Shown piece by piece: positions 1 through 8,191 of a DNA stretch of 30,608 nt; the first letter of the stretch is position 1, and every line of letters starts with the position of its first letter. Source of the DNA: Muribaculaceae bacterium (lineage in GTDB: Bacteria > Bacteroidota > Bacteroidia > Bacteroidales > Muribaculaceae). The notes under the pieces were generated by a model, which saw only the letters and a list, made by a program, of their open reading frames with translations, made no database searches and had not been told where the DNA came from. The position numbers and the translations under genes are program-made. The stretch spans positions 1 through 30,608 of the forward strand of contig VSPO01000032.1 of the NCBI GenBank assembly GCA_009775375.1, written 5' to 3'.

Positions 1-115
1 AGGTTGGAACTTCCTTGCCTTTATCGTTATTTTCCTTAAAAAATTTCACAAATCAAATTAGTTTAGACAACTTCAATGTTATTCTATCGAAAATAATCTA
101 CTAACCTAAATAAAT

Positions 116-3100
116 ATGGACAATCCGTTTGATTTGAAGTATTCCTTAATGGATCGTTTTATTGCATTGTATCTTGAAAAAGGGGACAATAGCATAATGC
201 AATGGATTCGTAATGGCCTGAAATTCGGCAGTGATTTTTACAACGATCGATCCGATTGGTTTGATAACGATGCTACTAAAGTGAATTGGAGTCTCTCAGA
301 TTCAGAAAATCTTAAAACAGAGGTTTATGATGCTATGTGTATCGTATTCTCTATTTTAGGAAGAGGAGTAACCAAGATAAATGGGAGAATACTAAATGAG
401 GATGATAAAAAGTATGAGGGGGTATCTTTGATATTCAATAATCTGGTTAGATTATCAGTAAATCAAGATAATAAATTTACTACATTCTCCAAATACAAAG
501 AGGGAATAAGGTCAGTAGATGTCGCTTTGCAGTATGTTCTCTATGAATTGGGATATACTAAGTTCGTTTCTTATGTATCTGAGAGAGTAGATGAAAATGG
601 AAATAAGGTAAAGGTAAGGAAAAAATATCTTAGACTTAAGGGGGAGTCTGATGATGAAAAAAACATTACATTTGGAGATGTAGATTATTTTATATCAAGA
701 CGCATCAAGAAGCTGCCCGGGTGTCAGCCTGTTTCATTAATATTGAAACGTCTCAGAGATGAACGGAATAAGGAGAGTCATAATGCTTTTTATACTAATC
801 CTGACAAATATTGGAATAGGCTCGTATATATTCTATATGATTATATCGCAATAGTGTTCTTCCTTATGCGTTACTTCAAGATTGTGAATATCACGCCGGG
901 TGACGCAGTAGAGGGGGAAGATCTGGTTGCTGTAGGTCAGGCTTTGAATACAGCTGATGCTCTTGTTAAAAAGTGCTTAGATATTAATGTGCGTTTTCAA
1001 TTCATAAAAGATAAATCGGTACAGCATAAGCTTTTGATAGCAAGGTTAGATGGTCGATCAGTGATTAATCGAGATAAAGAAACGCAAAATTGTATTTCTG
1101 AAGGAGGAGTGGATTATTGTTATTATGATGTAGTCCTTGAGAAGAATACAACGTATCGGTTACAGTCCGTCATTGTCAAAGAGGAGATTGAATCTAAATG
1201 TGGTAAAGAGTTGGATTTGAATTCAAATCTGCTCTTTGATGGGGCTGTTGTGACACTAAAAATGCCAACAGAGGATATTGAATATCCCTCAATTAAATCA
1301 GTAATTGCAAAATCAACAGGTCTGATAGAGGATTCAGAGAATCGTGCGCTTATTGAGAAAATACTAGAAGACGATATCTTTGATGATGCCTTAAGAAGTA
1401 AGCTGCGAGTGATTCTCATGTTGGATAAAGGAGAGAAAAAAGCTATAGTCGATGAATTCTTGTCAAAGAAGGATCCTGTCGATAGTAATAATACGGAAGC
1501 CTTTAAGAAATTTGTCATATCTAAAAGCGATGAGTTGTTGTCAATTCTTGAAAAGAGATTTGATGAGATTCTTGTTACGATGAATGCGAATCAGGACGAA
1601 CTTAAGAAATTCATTTCTGTGGTAATTTCTCAAATTGATTTGAGTAGCGTTTTAGAATCAGATGCCGAGATAAAAGGTAAGATAGATGGTCTTTTAGAGG
1701 AAATAAAATCTTGGCAAAACAATCATCTCGAATTTGAGAAAAGAAATTCAGAAGAGGCTCAGGTTCGATATAATAATGTCATAGAAAGGATTGAGCATTC
1801 CGATCAAACAATAGGAGAGATTTATGAGATATTTAAATCTCAGAACATGCAAGACGAGAAAATATTATCTAAGATTTCAGATTTAGATAATAAGGTTTCA
1901 GATATAAATGTAAATCTTGACAAGGTAAAATCTAATCAAGAAGAGGAATTAATTAGGAAGATCGAAGAGGAAAGATTAAGAAAAATTGCGGAAGCTGAAA
2001 AAAGAGAAAGAGAGAGAAAGCGTAAGAGAAATAAGCAACTAATATATGCAAGTGCAATATTTATAGGCCTTTTGGTTTTGTCTTTTGCAATTATTCTCAC
2101 GACTTCATCTGGACCGATTGTTAATAAGTGGAATTCGGTGTCGGAATTTGCACACAAGTATCTGAACAATAAAGACATTGCTTATGTCCGAGCTAATATG
2201 CTTGAAGAGGAAGGGAATTATTCAGAGGCAGCGAGGTGGTATATGTTGGCTCGGGATCGTTATGCAGATTTATTGCAGAACAATCCGTCAGATTCAGTTC
2301 GCGCTATTAGGATGACCCAGATGTTGATGCGTGGTAAAGGTGGTGTTATTGATTCAAAGAATGCTGAAATATATGCGAATATGGCAAAACGTTATGATAT
2401 ATTGGCATATCTTTCTGCAATTAACGGTAATGCCGGTAAGGCTATAACTTTAATTAATAGCAGTAAATATAATAAATCCGGATATTATCACCTCGCCAAG
2501 GCGATTAGCTATCTTTATTATCCATATGTTAAATGGGATTCTTTGAAAGTTGTTGAGTCTCGTGTGATTATAGATAGTCTTGCATATAGCCAAAATATAT
2601 CACGGCAGGAAGCCTTGCATTGTCATATACTCCTTTATAATGCGGGATTGAGAAGTAGCGATGATTATAGAACTTTATGGAGTATAGCACCTTCAGTTAT
2701 AGAATCTATTGAAGCGGCTAAAAGGGCTGATAGTCTTTACAATGATCTTTATGCGCAAAGGTTTTTGATAAATAAATATGCTCAATTAGGTTTGCACTCT
2801 AACGCAATGATATATTATAAGAAGGCTCGTGATAATGGAGATAAATTAGATTTTTCTCTTGATTTAACAAACGACGCACTAAATCAGAATGATCCTATTT
2901 CTTTAATTTTTCAAGCGGATAATAATTCAAAACAAGCACATAATTATTATGCAGAGACTGGACTTCTACTAAAAAAGGCGGACTCTATAGTTCACGTGAA
3001 TTACCATGATAGAGTTATGACAGATGCTTTCTATCGTAAATGGCTATCATGTGTAGTAAAAGCAGAAGACCTTACTGACGTTGAATCAATATTACCGATA

Positions 3101-4009
3101 CTATCTAATTTGTTGCCAGATACGATTAAAACAGCCGCTGCTGAATATATCATGGCTATAAAATATTGGGAAGGAGAAAGTGTAGAAAGAGATTCTACAA
3201 GAAGTATGGAATATTTAAAAAAATCAGTTTCTAAGAATTTACCAGACGCCGTTTCTTCATATCTGATTCTACGTGGTAAGAATAACGAACAAGATTTAAT
3301 AGATTACGTTACAACAGAGCCGGCTATATGTAAAACACCTGTGGCGCGTTATATTATAAGTAAATATGAACGAGTCCCAAATCATATTGCCTATAAGTTT
3401 GCTGAGTATATGACAGATGATGCAGATATATTGTCCCGTATTCAGAGAGATGTTATAAATAATGAGAGGTTAACACCTCATGAATTGGAGGCGCATTCTA
3501 AAAACATTAATTGGTCTTTAGCTAATACACCTAACTCCAGATCAACATCCTATTTGCTAAGCAACTTAGCAGAAATAGCATTTTTATTAAATAAAGAGAA
3601 TCAAAGTCAGTGGTTTTTGTCTCTTGCTTTAGAGATTGACCCAAGACAAAGCTATGCTTCGCTATTCAATATTTCAGAGATTGCACGAAAAGCAGGGAAT
3701 TTGTCGGTAGCCATGGAGTATGCTACTAAATTTTCTGAATTTTATTTTCTTGAAAATGGGAAGGTGTTGGATGAATCTAGACGAAATGCTGTGATACAGC
3801 ATTTTTCAGATCTTTATCCGGAAATTCTACAAATTGTAAAAGAAAGGCTAAATTATGATTTCCTCAAAGGTCAGTTTGTCTTTACGGATGAGGATTTTGA
3901 TAGGAATAGAGAATTTCGTTCATATAAGTCTCCTGTCAAGAATTTGAATGTATATCTTCCAGACATCGATAAATTCTCATTTCCTGTAACGATGAAATAT
4001 TTCGAATAA
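116..4009 (+). CDS. HEPN-motif, coiled-coil, single-pass membrane protein with TPR/Sel1-like tail
   Basis: Function not recognised; 1297 residues. Residues 1-250 are mostly helical and contain RNKESH at 217-222, which fits the R-[N/D]-x3-H signature of HEPN domains, many of which are RNases. A beta-rich stretch lies around residues 330-400. Helical, probably coiled-coil sequence runs from about 480 to 640 and ends in a very charged Glu/Arg/Lys segment. One hydrophobic span at about 642-665 should cross the inner membrane. There is no signal peptide, and the basic residues just before the span suggest a cytoplasmic N-terminus. The 630-residue C-terminal part has TPR/Sel1-like helical pairs (about residues 690-720, 1040-1080, 1160-1210). 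Base composition is much more AT-rich than the biosynthetic genes, which suggests a recent arrival. The domain order (possible RNase, coiled coil, membrane, repeat sensor) recalls defence or signalling proteins, but that is inference. The start is the first ATG; no clear promoter was found in bases 1-115. Confidence 0.85.
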   Translation: MDNPFDLKYSLMDRFIALYLEKGDNSIMQWIRNGLKFGSDFYNDRSDWFDNDATKVNWSLSDSENLKTEVYDAMCIVFSILGRGVTKINGRILNEDDKKYEGVSLIFNNLVRLSVNQDNKFTTFSKYKEGIRSVDVALQYVLYELGYTKFVSYVSERVDENGNKVKVRKKYLRLKGESDDEKNITFGDVDYFISRRIKKLPGCQPVSLILKRLRDERNKESHNAFYTNPDKYWNRLVYILYDYIAIVFFLMRYFKIVNITPGDAVEGEDLVAVGQALNTADALVKKCLDINVRFQFIKDKSVQHKLLIARLDGRSVINRDKETQNCISEGGVDYCYYDVVLEKNTTYRLQSVIVKEEIESKCGKELDLNSNLLFDGAVVTLKMPTEDIEYPSIKSVIAKSTGLIEDSENRALIEKILEDDIFDDALRSKLRVILMLDKGEKKAIVDEFLSKKDPVDSNNTEAFKKFVISKSDELLSILEKRFDEILVTMNANQDELKKFISVVISQIDLSSVLESDAEIKGKIDGLLEEIKSWQNNHLEFEKRNSEEAQVRYNNVIERIEHSDQTIGEIYEIFKSQNMQDEKILSKISDLDNKVSDINVNLDKVKSNQEEELIRKIEEERLRKIAEAEKRERERKRKRNKQLIYASAIFIGLLVLSFAIILTTSSGPIVNKWNSVSEFAHKYLNNKDIAYVRANMLEEEGNYSEAARWYMLARDRYADLLQNNPSDSVRAIRMTQMLMRGKGGVIDSKNAEIYANMAKRYDILAYLSAINGNAGKAITLINSSKYNKSGYYHLAKAISYLYYPYVKWDSLKVVESRVIIDSLAYSQNISRQEALHCHILLYNAGLRSSDDYRTLWSIAPSVIESIEAAKRADSLYNDLYAQRFLINKYAQLGLHSNAMIYYKKARDNGDKLDFSLDLTNDALNQNDPISLIFQADNNSKQAHNYYAETGLLLKKADSIVHVNYHDRVMTDAFYRKWLSCVVKAEDLTDVESILPILSNLLPDTIKTAAAEYIMAIKYWEGESVERDSTRSMEYLKKSVSKNLPDAVSSYLILRGKNNEQDLIDYVTTEPAICKTPVARYIISKYERVPNHIAYKFAEYMTDDADILSRIQRDVINNERLTPHELEAHSKNINWSLANTPNSRSTSYLLSNLAEIAFLLNKENQSQWFLSLALEIDPRQSYASLFNISEIARKAGNLSVAMEYATKFSEFYFLENGKVLDESRRNAVIQHFSDLYPEILQIVKERLNYDFLKGQFVFTDEDFDRNREFRSYKSPVKNLNVYLPDIDKFSFPVTMKYFE

Positions 4010-4047
4010 GGTTGGATAGCTCGGAAGTCTGTCAGATATGAATGATG

Positions 4048-4083
4048 TTTGAAGCAAAATTGCAAAGGAGTATACTATCTTTG
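4048..4083 (+). promoter_or_regulatory. Bacteroidota-type promoter for the zinc-ribbon gene set
   Basis: A TATCTTTG box at 4076-4083 matches TAnnTTTG, with TTTG at 4048-4051. The 24-base spacing is a little long. The box lies 39 bases before the ATG at 4123. Confidence 0.45.
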
Positions 4084-4122
4084 CATCACGAAATGAGATA
4101 TTAACCATTAAACATCAGAATT

Positions 4123-4275
4123 ATGGGACATTATGTTGACGTGACATGTCGTAGATGCGGTGGAGCCAAATTCATCGACAAGTACTACTCCGAAGAGTAT
4201 GGAAAGTGGATTCAGGAATGCTGTCCTGAATGCGACGGATTGGGAGTTGTTTCCCAGTGGACGGAGGACGATTAA
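4123..4275 (+). CDS. Small zinc-ribbon protein (50 aa)
   Basis: A 50-residue protein with two cysteine knuckles: C9-R-R-C12, followed by G13-G14, and C33-C34-P-E-C37. This is the pattern of a treble-clef or zinc-ribbon fold binding one Zn. The tail is acidic (W-T-E-D-D). The ATG at 4123 lies 39 bases after a Bacteroidota-type -7 box. A longer open frame in another phase, starting at 4160, covers most of it, but its N-terminus lacks protein-like character while this frame has paired CxxC motifs, so this is preferred as the real gene. The next gene starts 43 bases downstream, so the two may be cotranscribed. No specific function can be given; small zinc ribbons often bind nucleic acid or act as adaptors. 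Confidence 0.7.
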   Translation: MGHYVDVTCRRCGGAKFIDKYYSEEYGKWIQECCPECDGLGVVSQWTEDD

Positions 4276-4318
4276 TGGTGGTGACAACCTGGATGTGAAA
4301 ACTTTTAAAAGCTTAAAT

Positions 4319-4861
4319 ATGAAAACGATTTGCGGTAAATTGTGCATCTGTGTGATGCTTATCTTTTCGGTCATGCTTTTGGCCGTAGCTGCCGGATGTG
4401 CGGGAGAGTCTATTGTCTATACACAGGTGAATGTTGAGAATGTGGTGTATAGCCTTAATAATGAGGATGGCACTGCATCGGCGGTGGGCTATCATTCGAA
4501 AGAGGCGGTGATTCCTGCTGAACTTATGATTCGATCAGACGTAAAGGCGAATGATAAAACGTATAAGGTGACTTCTGTTGGGAGGAGGGTATTTGCTGAA
4601 TTTGATTTCTCTTCTATGCTATACACCACTTCGTTGATTTTGGGAGACAATCTGGAAATAATCCACGAGGGGGCATTCAAGTATTCCACAGCGATCAAAG
4701 AGATTGCCTTCAGTGGACCGGTTCTTCCTGTTCTCGCTGAGGATGCTTTCGATGAGGCGGTATATGAGTCGGCAACGCTTATCGTTCCGGAAGAGGTAGA
4801 GATACCATTCCCTTGGAGTAAATTCAAGAATGTGAAACGATTTGCGGTTGTGAATCCGTAA
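4319..4861 (+). CDS. BspA-like leucine-rich repeat lipoprotein
   Basis: A 180-residue protein starting at the ATG at 4319. The N-terminus is a lipoprotein signal: a short basic start, a hydrophobic core and the lipobox A-A-G-C, so the mature protein is expected to be lipidated. The mature part looks like the BspA/LRR_5 family: a beta-strand start with YKVTSVGRRVFAE, then LILGDNLEIIHEGAFKYS, IKEIAFSG and LIVPEE, i.e. short repeats of the form i-x-x-x-A-F-x-x-c-x-x-l-x-x-i-x-l-P. Only about two to three repeats are present, far fewer than in full BspA surface proteins. An upstream in-frame start at 4160 would place 53 unlikely residues before the signal peptide and overlap the zinc-ribbon gene, so it was rejected. 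The neighbour at 4885 is a second lipoprotein. Confidence 0.75.
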   Translation: MKTICGKLCICVMLIFSVMLLAVAAGCAGESIVYTQVNVENVVYSLNNEDGTASAVGYHSKEAVIPAELMIRSDVKANDKTYKVTSVGRRVFAEFDFSSMLYTTSLILGDNLEIIHEGAFKYSTAIKEIAFSGPVLPVLAEDAFDEAVYESATLIVPEEVEIPFPWSKFKNVKRFAVVNP

Positions 4862-4884
4862 TGCGATTATATGTATTGTTATAG

Positions 4885-5751
4885 ATGAGGATAATTTGTA
4901 AATATGTATGTTGTTGTGTTGTCTGGTTTCTTGTTTGTGCGTCGTGCGTGAATGAGAACCGGGCAGCGCAAAGTTCTGTGTCTCTAAGGGATTCATCTTT
5001 GTCGGAGGTCGAAGAGTTGGCAGAGGATGAAGAGAGTTATGAGGAGAATATGCGCCGGATGGTCGCGCGTTTGGTAAAGTCGGTGAAGGACGGGAATGCT
5101 GCTGAGTTTGCATCGTTGTGCCGTTATCCGATAGAAAGGGCTTATCCTCTCCATGATATCGTTGATTCGGCAGATATGGTATGCCGATACGTCCAGATAT
5201 TTGATGATGAAATACGCAATGCTGTATCCCGTTCGAAGAAAGAAGATTGGGGAGGCATCAATTGGAAAGGATATACTCTTGATGACGGCAGTTGGCTGTG
5301 GATAGACGATGATGTTTACCAGATTCCTTATCATTCAAAAGCTGAGAAAAAACAGCGTGAGGAACTTATTAAAAAGGATCTTGCAACCTTGCCTTCCGGT
5401 TTTGCAAAAGGATGGTATCCCGAAGTGTGTCTACTGGATACGGTCTCTGATATGGTTTATCGTATTGACGTGAGGGAAAAGGATTCGCAGGCAACGGAGT
5501 GTCGGCTTATGGCGTATGGTAAAGAAATGCCGCTCAATGGCAAGCCGAAATTCGTTATCAGTGGCCATAAGGAGCTTCAAGGAAGTGCAGGGACCCGCTG
5601 CTATTTGTTTCCGCGAGGTAATGAACCGGATTGGATGATATGCGACTATTGGTATGAGAGTGAGATAGAATTGTATATAGATCCTGATAGCGATATGACA
5701 GATACGCATGGCCTTAAAAAAGCGTATTGGCTCGACCTTATCGAGGAGTAG
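4885..5751 (+). CDS. Hypothetical lipoprotein (288 aa)
   Basis: Not recognised. The N-terminus MRIICKYVCCCVVWF leads into a lipobox V-C-A-S-C, so it is a predicted lipoprotein. A Glu/Ser-rich linker follows (about residues 40-56). Residues 60-130 have the helical look of an NTF2/DUF4440-type scaffold (NAAEFASLCRYPIER, then a loop and strands), which is common in Bacteroidales lipoproteins, but this is only a resemblance. The C-terminal half is beta-rich with many aromatic and acidic residues (LWIDDDVYQIPY, FVISGHKELQ, YWYESEIELYIDPDSD). It starts 23 bases after the BspA-like gene and ends before a probable terminator, so it is probably the last gene of the set starting at 4123. Confidence 0.7.
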   Translation: MRIICKYVCCCVVWFLVCASCVNENRAAQSSVSLRDSSLSEVEELAEDEESYEENMRRMVARLVKSVKDGNAAEFASLCRYPIERAYPLHDIVDSADMVCRYVQIFDDEIRNAVSRSKKEDWGGINWKGYTLDDGSWLWIDDDVYQIPYHSKAEKKQREELIKKDLATLPSGFAKGWYPEVCLLDTVSDMVYRIDVREKDSQATECRLMAYGKEMPLNGKPKFVISGHKELQGSAGTRCYLFPRGNEPDWMICDYWYESEIELYIDPDSDMTDTHGLKKAYWLDLIEE

Positions 5752-5798
5752 ACCTTATATAGTAGTGACGCAGCTTTTGCATTCGGCATGATAGTTCC

Positions 5799-5826
5799 AT
5801 CCGGACGCGGATTTTTGATTTTTTTT
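5799..5826 (+). terminator. Probable intrinsic terminator after the lipoprotein gene
   Basis: A 5-bp stem ATCCG/CGGAT with tetraloop GACG is followed by two T-runs (5812-5816 and 5819-5826). The stem is short but the tract is long, and it lies 47 bases after the stop codon. Confidence 0.5.
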
Positions 5827-5835
5827 GCCATATAT

Positions 5836-5856
5836 TTTTGTTTGGGTCAAACAAAA
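5836..5856. repeat. Perfect 9-bp inverted repeat at the leu promoter
   Basis: TTTTGTTTG (5836-5844) and CAAACAAAA (5848-5856) are perfect inverted arms separated by GGT. The site overlaps the -33 region of the leu promoter, which is where a repressor operator would sit. It has no T-run and is not a terminator. Confidence 0.5.
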
Positions 5857-5868
5857 TGACTAATTTTG
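5837..5868 (+). promoter_or_regulatory. leu operon promoter
   Basis: TTTG at 5837-5840 and TAATTTTG at 5861-5868, spaced 20 bases, match the Bacteroidota sigma-ABfr consensus. Transcription would begin near 5875, upstream of the leader peptide. Confidence 0.7.
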
Positions 5869-5940
5869 CAGGCGGTTGGGAGAAACAAGCTTCTTTCTGA
5901 AGGAGTTTGGCTTCCGATTGCGGTTAAAAAAGCAGATTTT

Positions 5941-6018
5941 ATGAATTTTTACATCATTATTCGACTTAGCTCCATTATTCTACGACATCCGTCGGTGGGA
6001 AGCTTTGTCGATGCTTGA
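5941..6018 (+). CDS. Ile/Leu-rich leader peptide of the leu operon (25 aa)
   Basis: A 25-codon frame from ATG 5941 to TGA 6016-6018. It begins MNFYIIIRLSSIILRH and ends SVGSFVDA. Five Ile codons (three consecutive at residues 5-7, then 12-13) and Leu at 9 and 14 form two clusters of regulatory codons. It lies between the promoter and an intrinsic terminator, with an antiterminator strand at its own 3' end (5994-6005), as expected for ribosome-mediated attenuation. Stalling in the second Ile/Leu cluster would leave the antiterminator strand free, while a ribosome reaching the stop would cover it. No Shine-Dalgarno sequence is visible, as usual in this phylum. The excess of Ile over Leu is notable for a leu-type operon. 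Confidence 0.8.
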   Translation: MNFYIIIRLSSIILRHPSVGSFVDA

Positions 6019-6055
6019 TGATTTATCGATATTTCACGAAGAAGCCTTTCCCACC
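5994..6055 (+). promoter_or_regulatory. Antiterminator of the leu attenuator
   Basis: GGTGGGAA at 5994-6001 is exactly complementary to TTCCCACC at 6048-6055, and the following GCTT can pair with AAGC at 6042-6045 across a small bulge. This pairing consumes the 5' arm of the terminator at 6042-6077, giving mutually exclusive 2:3 and 3:4 structures. Confidence 0.75.
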
Positions 6056-6077
6056 ATGGAGTGAGAGAGGCTTTTTT
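6042..6077 (+). terminator. Attenuator terminator upstream of leuC
   Basis: AAGCCTTTCCCAC (6042-6054) pairs with GTGAGAGAGGCTT (6061-6073) over 13 positions with one mismatch and one G-U, leaving a six-base loop CATGGA. Six Ts follow (6072-6077, partly shared with the stem). It lies 69 bases upstream of the leuC ATG. Confidence 0.85.
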
Positions 6078-6145
6078 GATAAATTCGCCTAACCCCGCTT
6101 ATGACAAAATTTTAGAACGAAAGAACATAAAAAATATAGGAAAAA

Positions 6146-7543
6146 ATGGCTAATACGCTCTTTGACAAAATTTGGGACAGCCACGTGGTGCAACACGTAG
6201 ATGATGGTCCCGAGCAGCTTTACATCGACAGGCTTTTCTGTCATGAAGTGACGTCTCCGCAGGCTTTCGCGGGGATGCGCGAACGCGGACTCAAATGCCT
6301 GCGTCCTGGCAATATCTTCTGTATGCCCGACCATAACACCCCGACCCACGACCAGGACAAGCCAATTGAGGATCCCGTCAGCAAGACTCAAGTCGATACG
6401 CTCGCCAAGAATGCCGAGGAATTCGGCCTGGAGCATTTCGGAATGATGAACAAGAAGAACGGCATCATCCACGTAGTGGGCCCGGAACGTGGACTTTCAC
6501 TGCCCGGTATGACGATAGTCTGTGGCGACTCCCATACCTCGACCCACGGCGCGATGGGAGCCGTGGCATTCGGTATCGGCACGTCGGAGGTGGAGATGGT
6601 GCTTGCCTCGCAGTGCATACTCCAGCAGAAGCCGAAGTCAATGCGCATAAATATCGAAGGAAAGCTTGGCAAAGGGGTGACAGCCAAGGACGTGGCTCTA
6701 TACCTGATGTCGAAGCTGACCACTTCCGGGGCAACCGGCTATTTCGTGGAATACGCAGGCGAGGCTGTCAGGGCCCTTTCGATGGAGGGGCGTCTTACGC
6801 TTTGCAACCTTTCGATAGAGATGGGCGCACGCGGTGGATTCATCGCACCCGACGAGGTGACGTTTGAATACGTCAAGGGTCGTGAGTATGCTCCGAAAGG
6901 GGATGCTTGGGACAAGGCGGTGGAACACTGGAAGACTCTCAAAAGCGGTGATGACGCTGTCTTCGACAAGGAATTGACATTCCAAGCAGAGGACATAGAG
7001 CCGATGGTCACCTACGGCACCAACCCAGGCATGGGAATGGGTATTACACAATCTATCCCGGAACTCGACACCGTCGCGGAGGCAGGAAAGGCATCCTATC
7101 TCAAGAGCTTGCAATACATGGGCTTCGAACCCGGACAGAAATTGCTTGGTACGCCCGTAGACTACGTCTTCCTCGGAGCCTGCACCAATGGTCGCATCGA
7201 AGATTTCCGTGCCTTCGCTTCTATCGTGAAGGGACGAAAGAAAGCTGAAGGAGTGACGGCATGGCTTGTGCCCGGCTCATGGATGGTCAGCGAGCAAATC
7301 AAGGAGGAGGGACTCGACAAAGTGCTTGAGGAAGCAGGATTTGAGATCCGTCAACCGGGCTGCTCCGCTTGTCTGGCAATGAACGACGACAAAATCCCCG
7401 CCGGCAAGCTCGCCGTCTCCACGTCCAACCGTAATTTCGAGGGACGTCAGGGACCTGGAGCACGCACAGTGCTTGCAAGTCCCCTCGTGGCAGCCGCGGC
7501 TGCCGTCACCGGCGTGATAACCGACCCGAGAACCTTGGGTTAG
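6146..7543 (+). CDS. leuC: 3-isopropylmalate dehydratase, large subunit
   Basis: LeuC, 465 residues, the usual length for the bacterial aconitase-type large subunit. With LeuD it isomerises 2-isopropylmalate to 3-isopropylmalate in the cytoplasm; the same enzyme type also isomerises citramalate. The start MANTLFDKIWDSHVV is typical. Motifs: VCGDSHTSTHGAMGA, IGTSEVEMVLA, and the three [4Fe-4S] ligands C346 (GACTNGR), C406 and C409 (PGCSACLAM). It is the first structural gene after the attenuator and is followed 32 bases later by leuD. Confidence 0.97.
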   Translation: MANTLFDKIWDSHVVQHVDDGPEQLYIDRLFCHEVTSPQAFAGMRERGLKCLRPGNIFCMPDHNTPTHDQDKPIEDPVSKTQVDTLAKNAEEFGLEHFGMMNKKNGIIHVVGPERGLSLPGMTIVCGDSHTSTHGAMGAVAFGIGTSEVEMVLASQCILQQKPKSMRINIEGKLGKGVTAKDVALYLMSKLTTSGATGYFVEYAGEAVRALSMEGRLTLCNLSIEMGARGGFIAPDEVTFEYVKGREYAPKGDAWDKAVEHWKTLKSGDDAVFDKELTFQAEDIEPMVTYGTNPGMGMGITQSIPELDTVAEAGKASYLKSLQYMGFEPGQKLLGTPVDYVFLGACTNGRIEDFRAFASIVKGRKKAEGVTAWLVPGSWMVSEQIKEEGLDKVLEEAGFEIRQPGCSACLAMNDDKIPAGKLAVSTSNRNFEGRQGPGARTVLASPLVAAAAAVTGVITDPRTLG

Positions 7544-7575
7544 ATGTCAGATTATAGATTTTAGATTTAGATAAG

Positions 7576-8175
7576 ATGAAACAGAAATTTGATATAATAA
7601 CAAGCACTTGTGTGCCTCTTCCTCTTGAAAACGTCGACACCGACCAGATTATACCCGCACGTTTCCTGAAGGCTACGACGCGCGAGGAGAGCTTCTTCGG
7701 CGAAAACCTGTTCCGCGATTGGCGTTATAACCCCGATGGCACGGTCAATGAGGATTTCGTGCTCAACAATCCCCTCTATTCCGGCGAGATTCTCGTTGCC
7801 GGGAAGAACTTCGGCAGCGGTTCGAGTCGCGAACATGCGGCTTGGGCAATAGCAGGCTACGGATTCAGGGTAGTGGTCAGCAGTTTCTTTGCCGATATTC
7901 ATAAGAACAACGAGCTCAACAACTTCGTGCTTCCAGTCGTGGTCTCCGAGCCTTTCCTCGCCGAACTCTTCGCCTCGATAGAAAAAGATCCGAAGACCGA
8001 GGTGGAGGTCAACCTCCCCAAGCAGACCATCACCAACAAGGCAACCGGCAAGAGCGAGACGTTTGAAATCAACGGCTACAAGAAATACTGCCTGATGAAC
8101 GCTCTCGACGATATCGACTTCCTCCTTGAGAACAAAGACAAGATCGAGGCCTGGGAGAGCAAAAACAGTCACTAA
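7576..8175 (+). CDS. leuD: 3-isopropylmalate dehydratase, small subunit
   Basis: LeuD, 199 residues, partner of LeuC. The swivelling aconitase domain is clear: VDTDQIIPARFLK near the N-terminus and the substrate-loop motif NFGSGSSREHAAWAI around residues 79-93. The length fits the long bacterial LeuD type. It ends 16 bases before the next gene. The leuC-leuD spacer is a short run of TAGATT-like units with no visible structure. Confidence 0.97.
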   Translation: MKQKFDIITSTCVPLPLENVDTDQIIPARFLKATTREESFFGENLFRDWRYNPDGTVNEDFVLNNPLYSGEILVAGKNFGSGSSREHAAWAIAGYGFRVVVSSFFADIHKNNELNNFVLPVVVSEPFLAELFASIEKDPKTEVEVNLPKQTITNKATGKSETFEINGYKKYCLMNALDDIDFLLENKDKIEAWESKNSH

Positions 8176-8191
8176 AACACGATTCGCGTCT

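Noticed and set aside
4160..4318. Longer N-terminus for the BspA-like lipoprotein
   Set aside because: It would put 53 residues before a clear lipoprotein signal and overlap the zinc-ribbon gene in another frame.
7544..7575. TAGATT-rich spacer between leuC and leuD as a regulatory element
   Set aside because: Short, AT-rich and without a hairpin or palindrome; it looks like a simple spacer.
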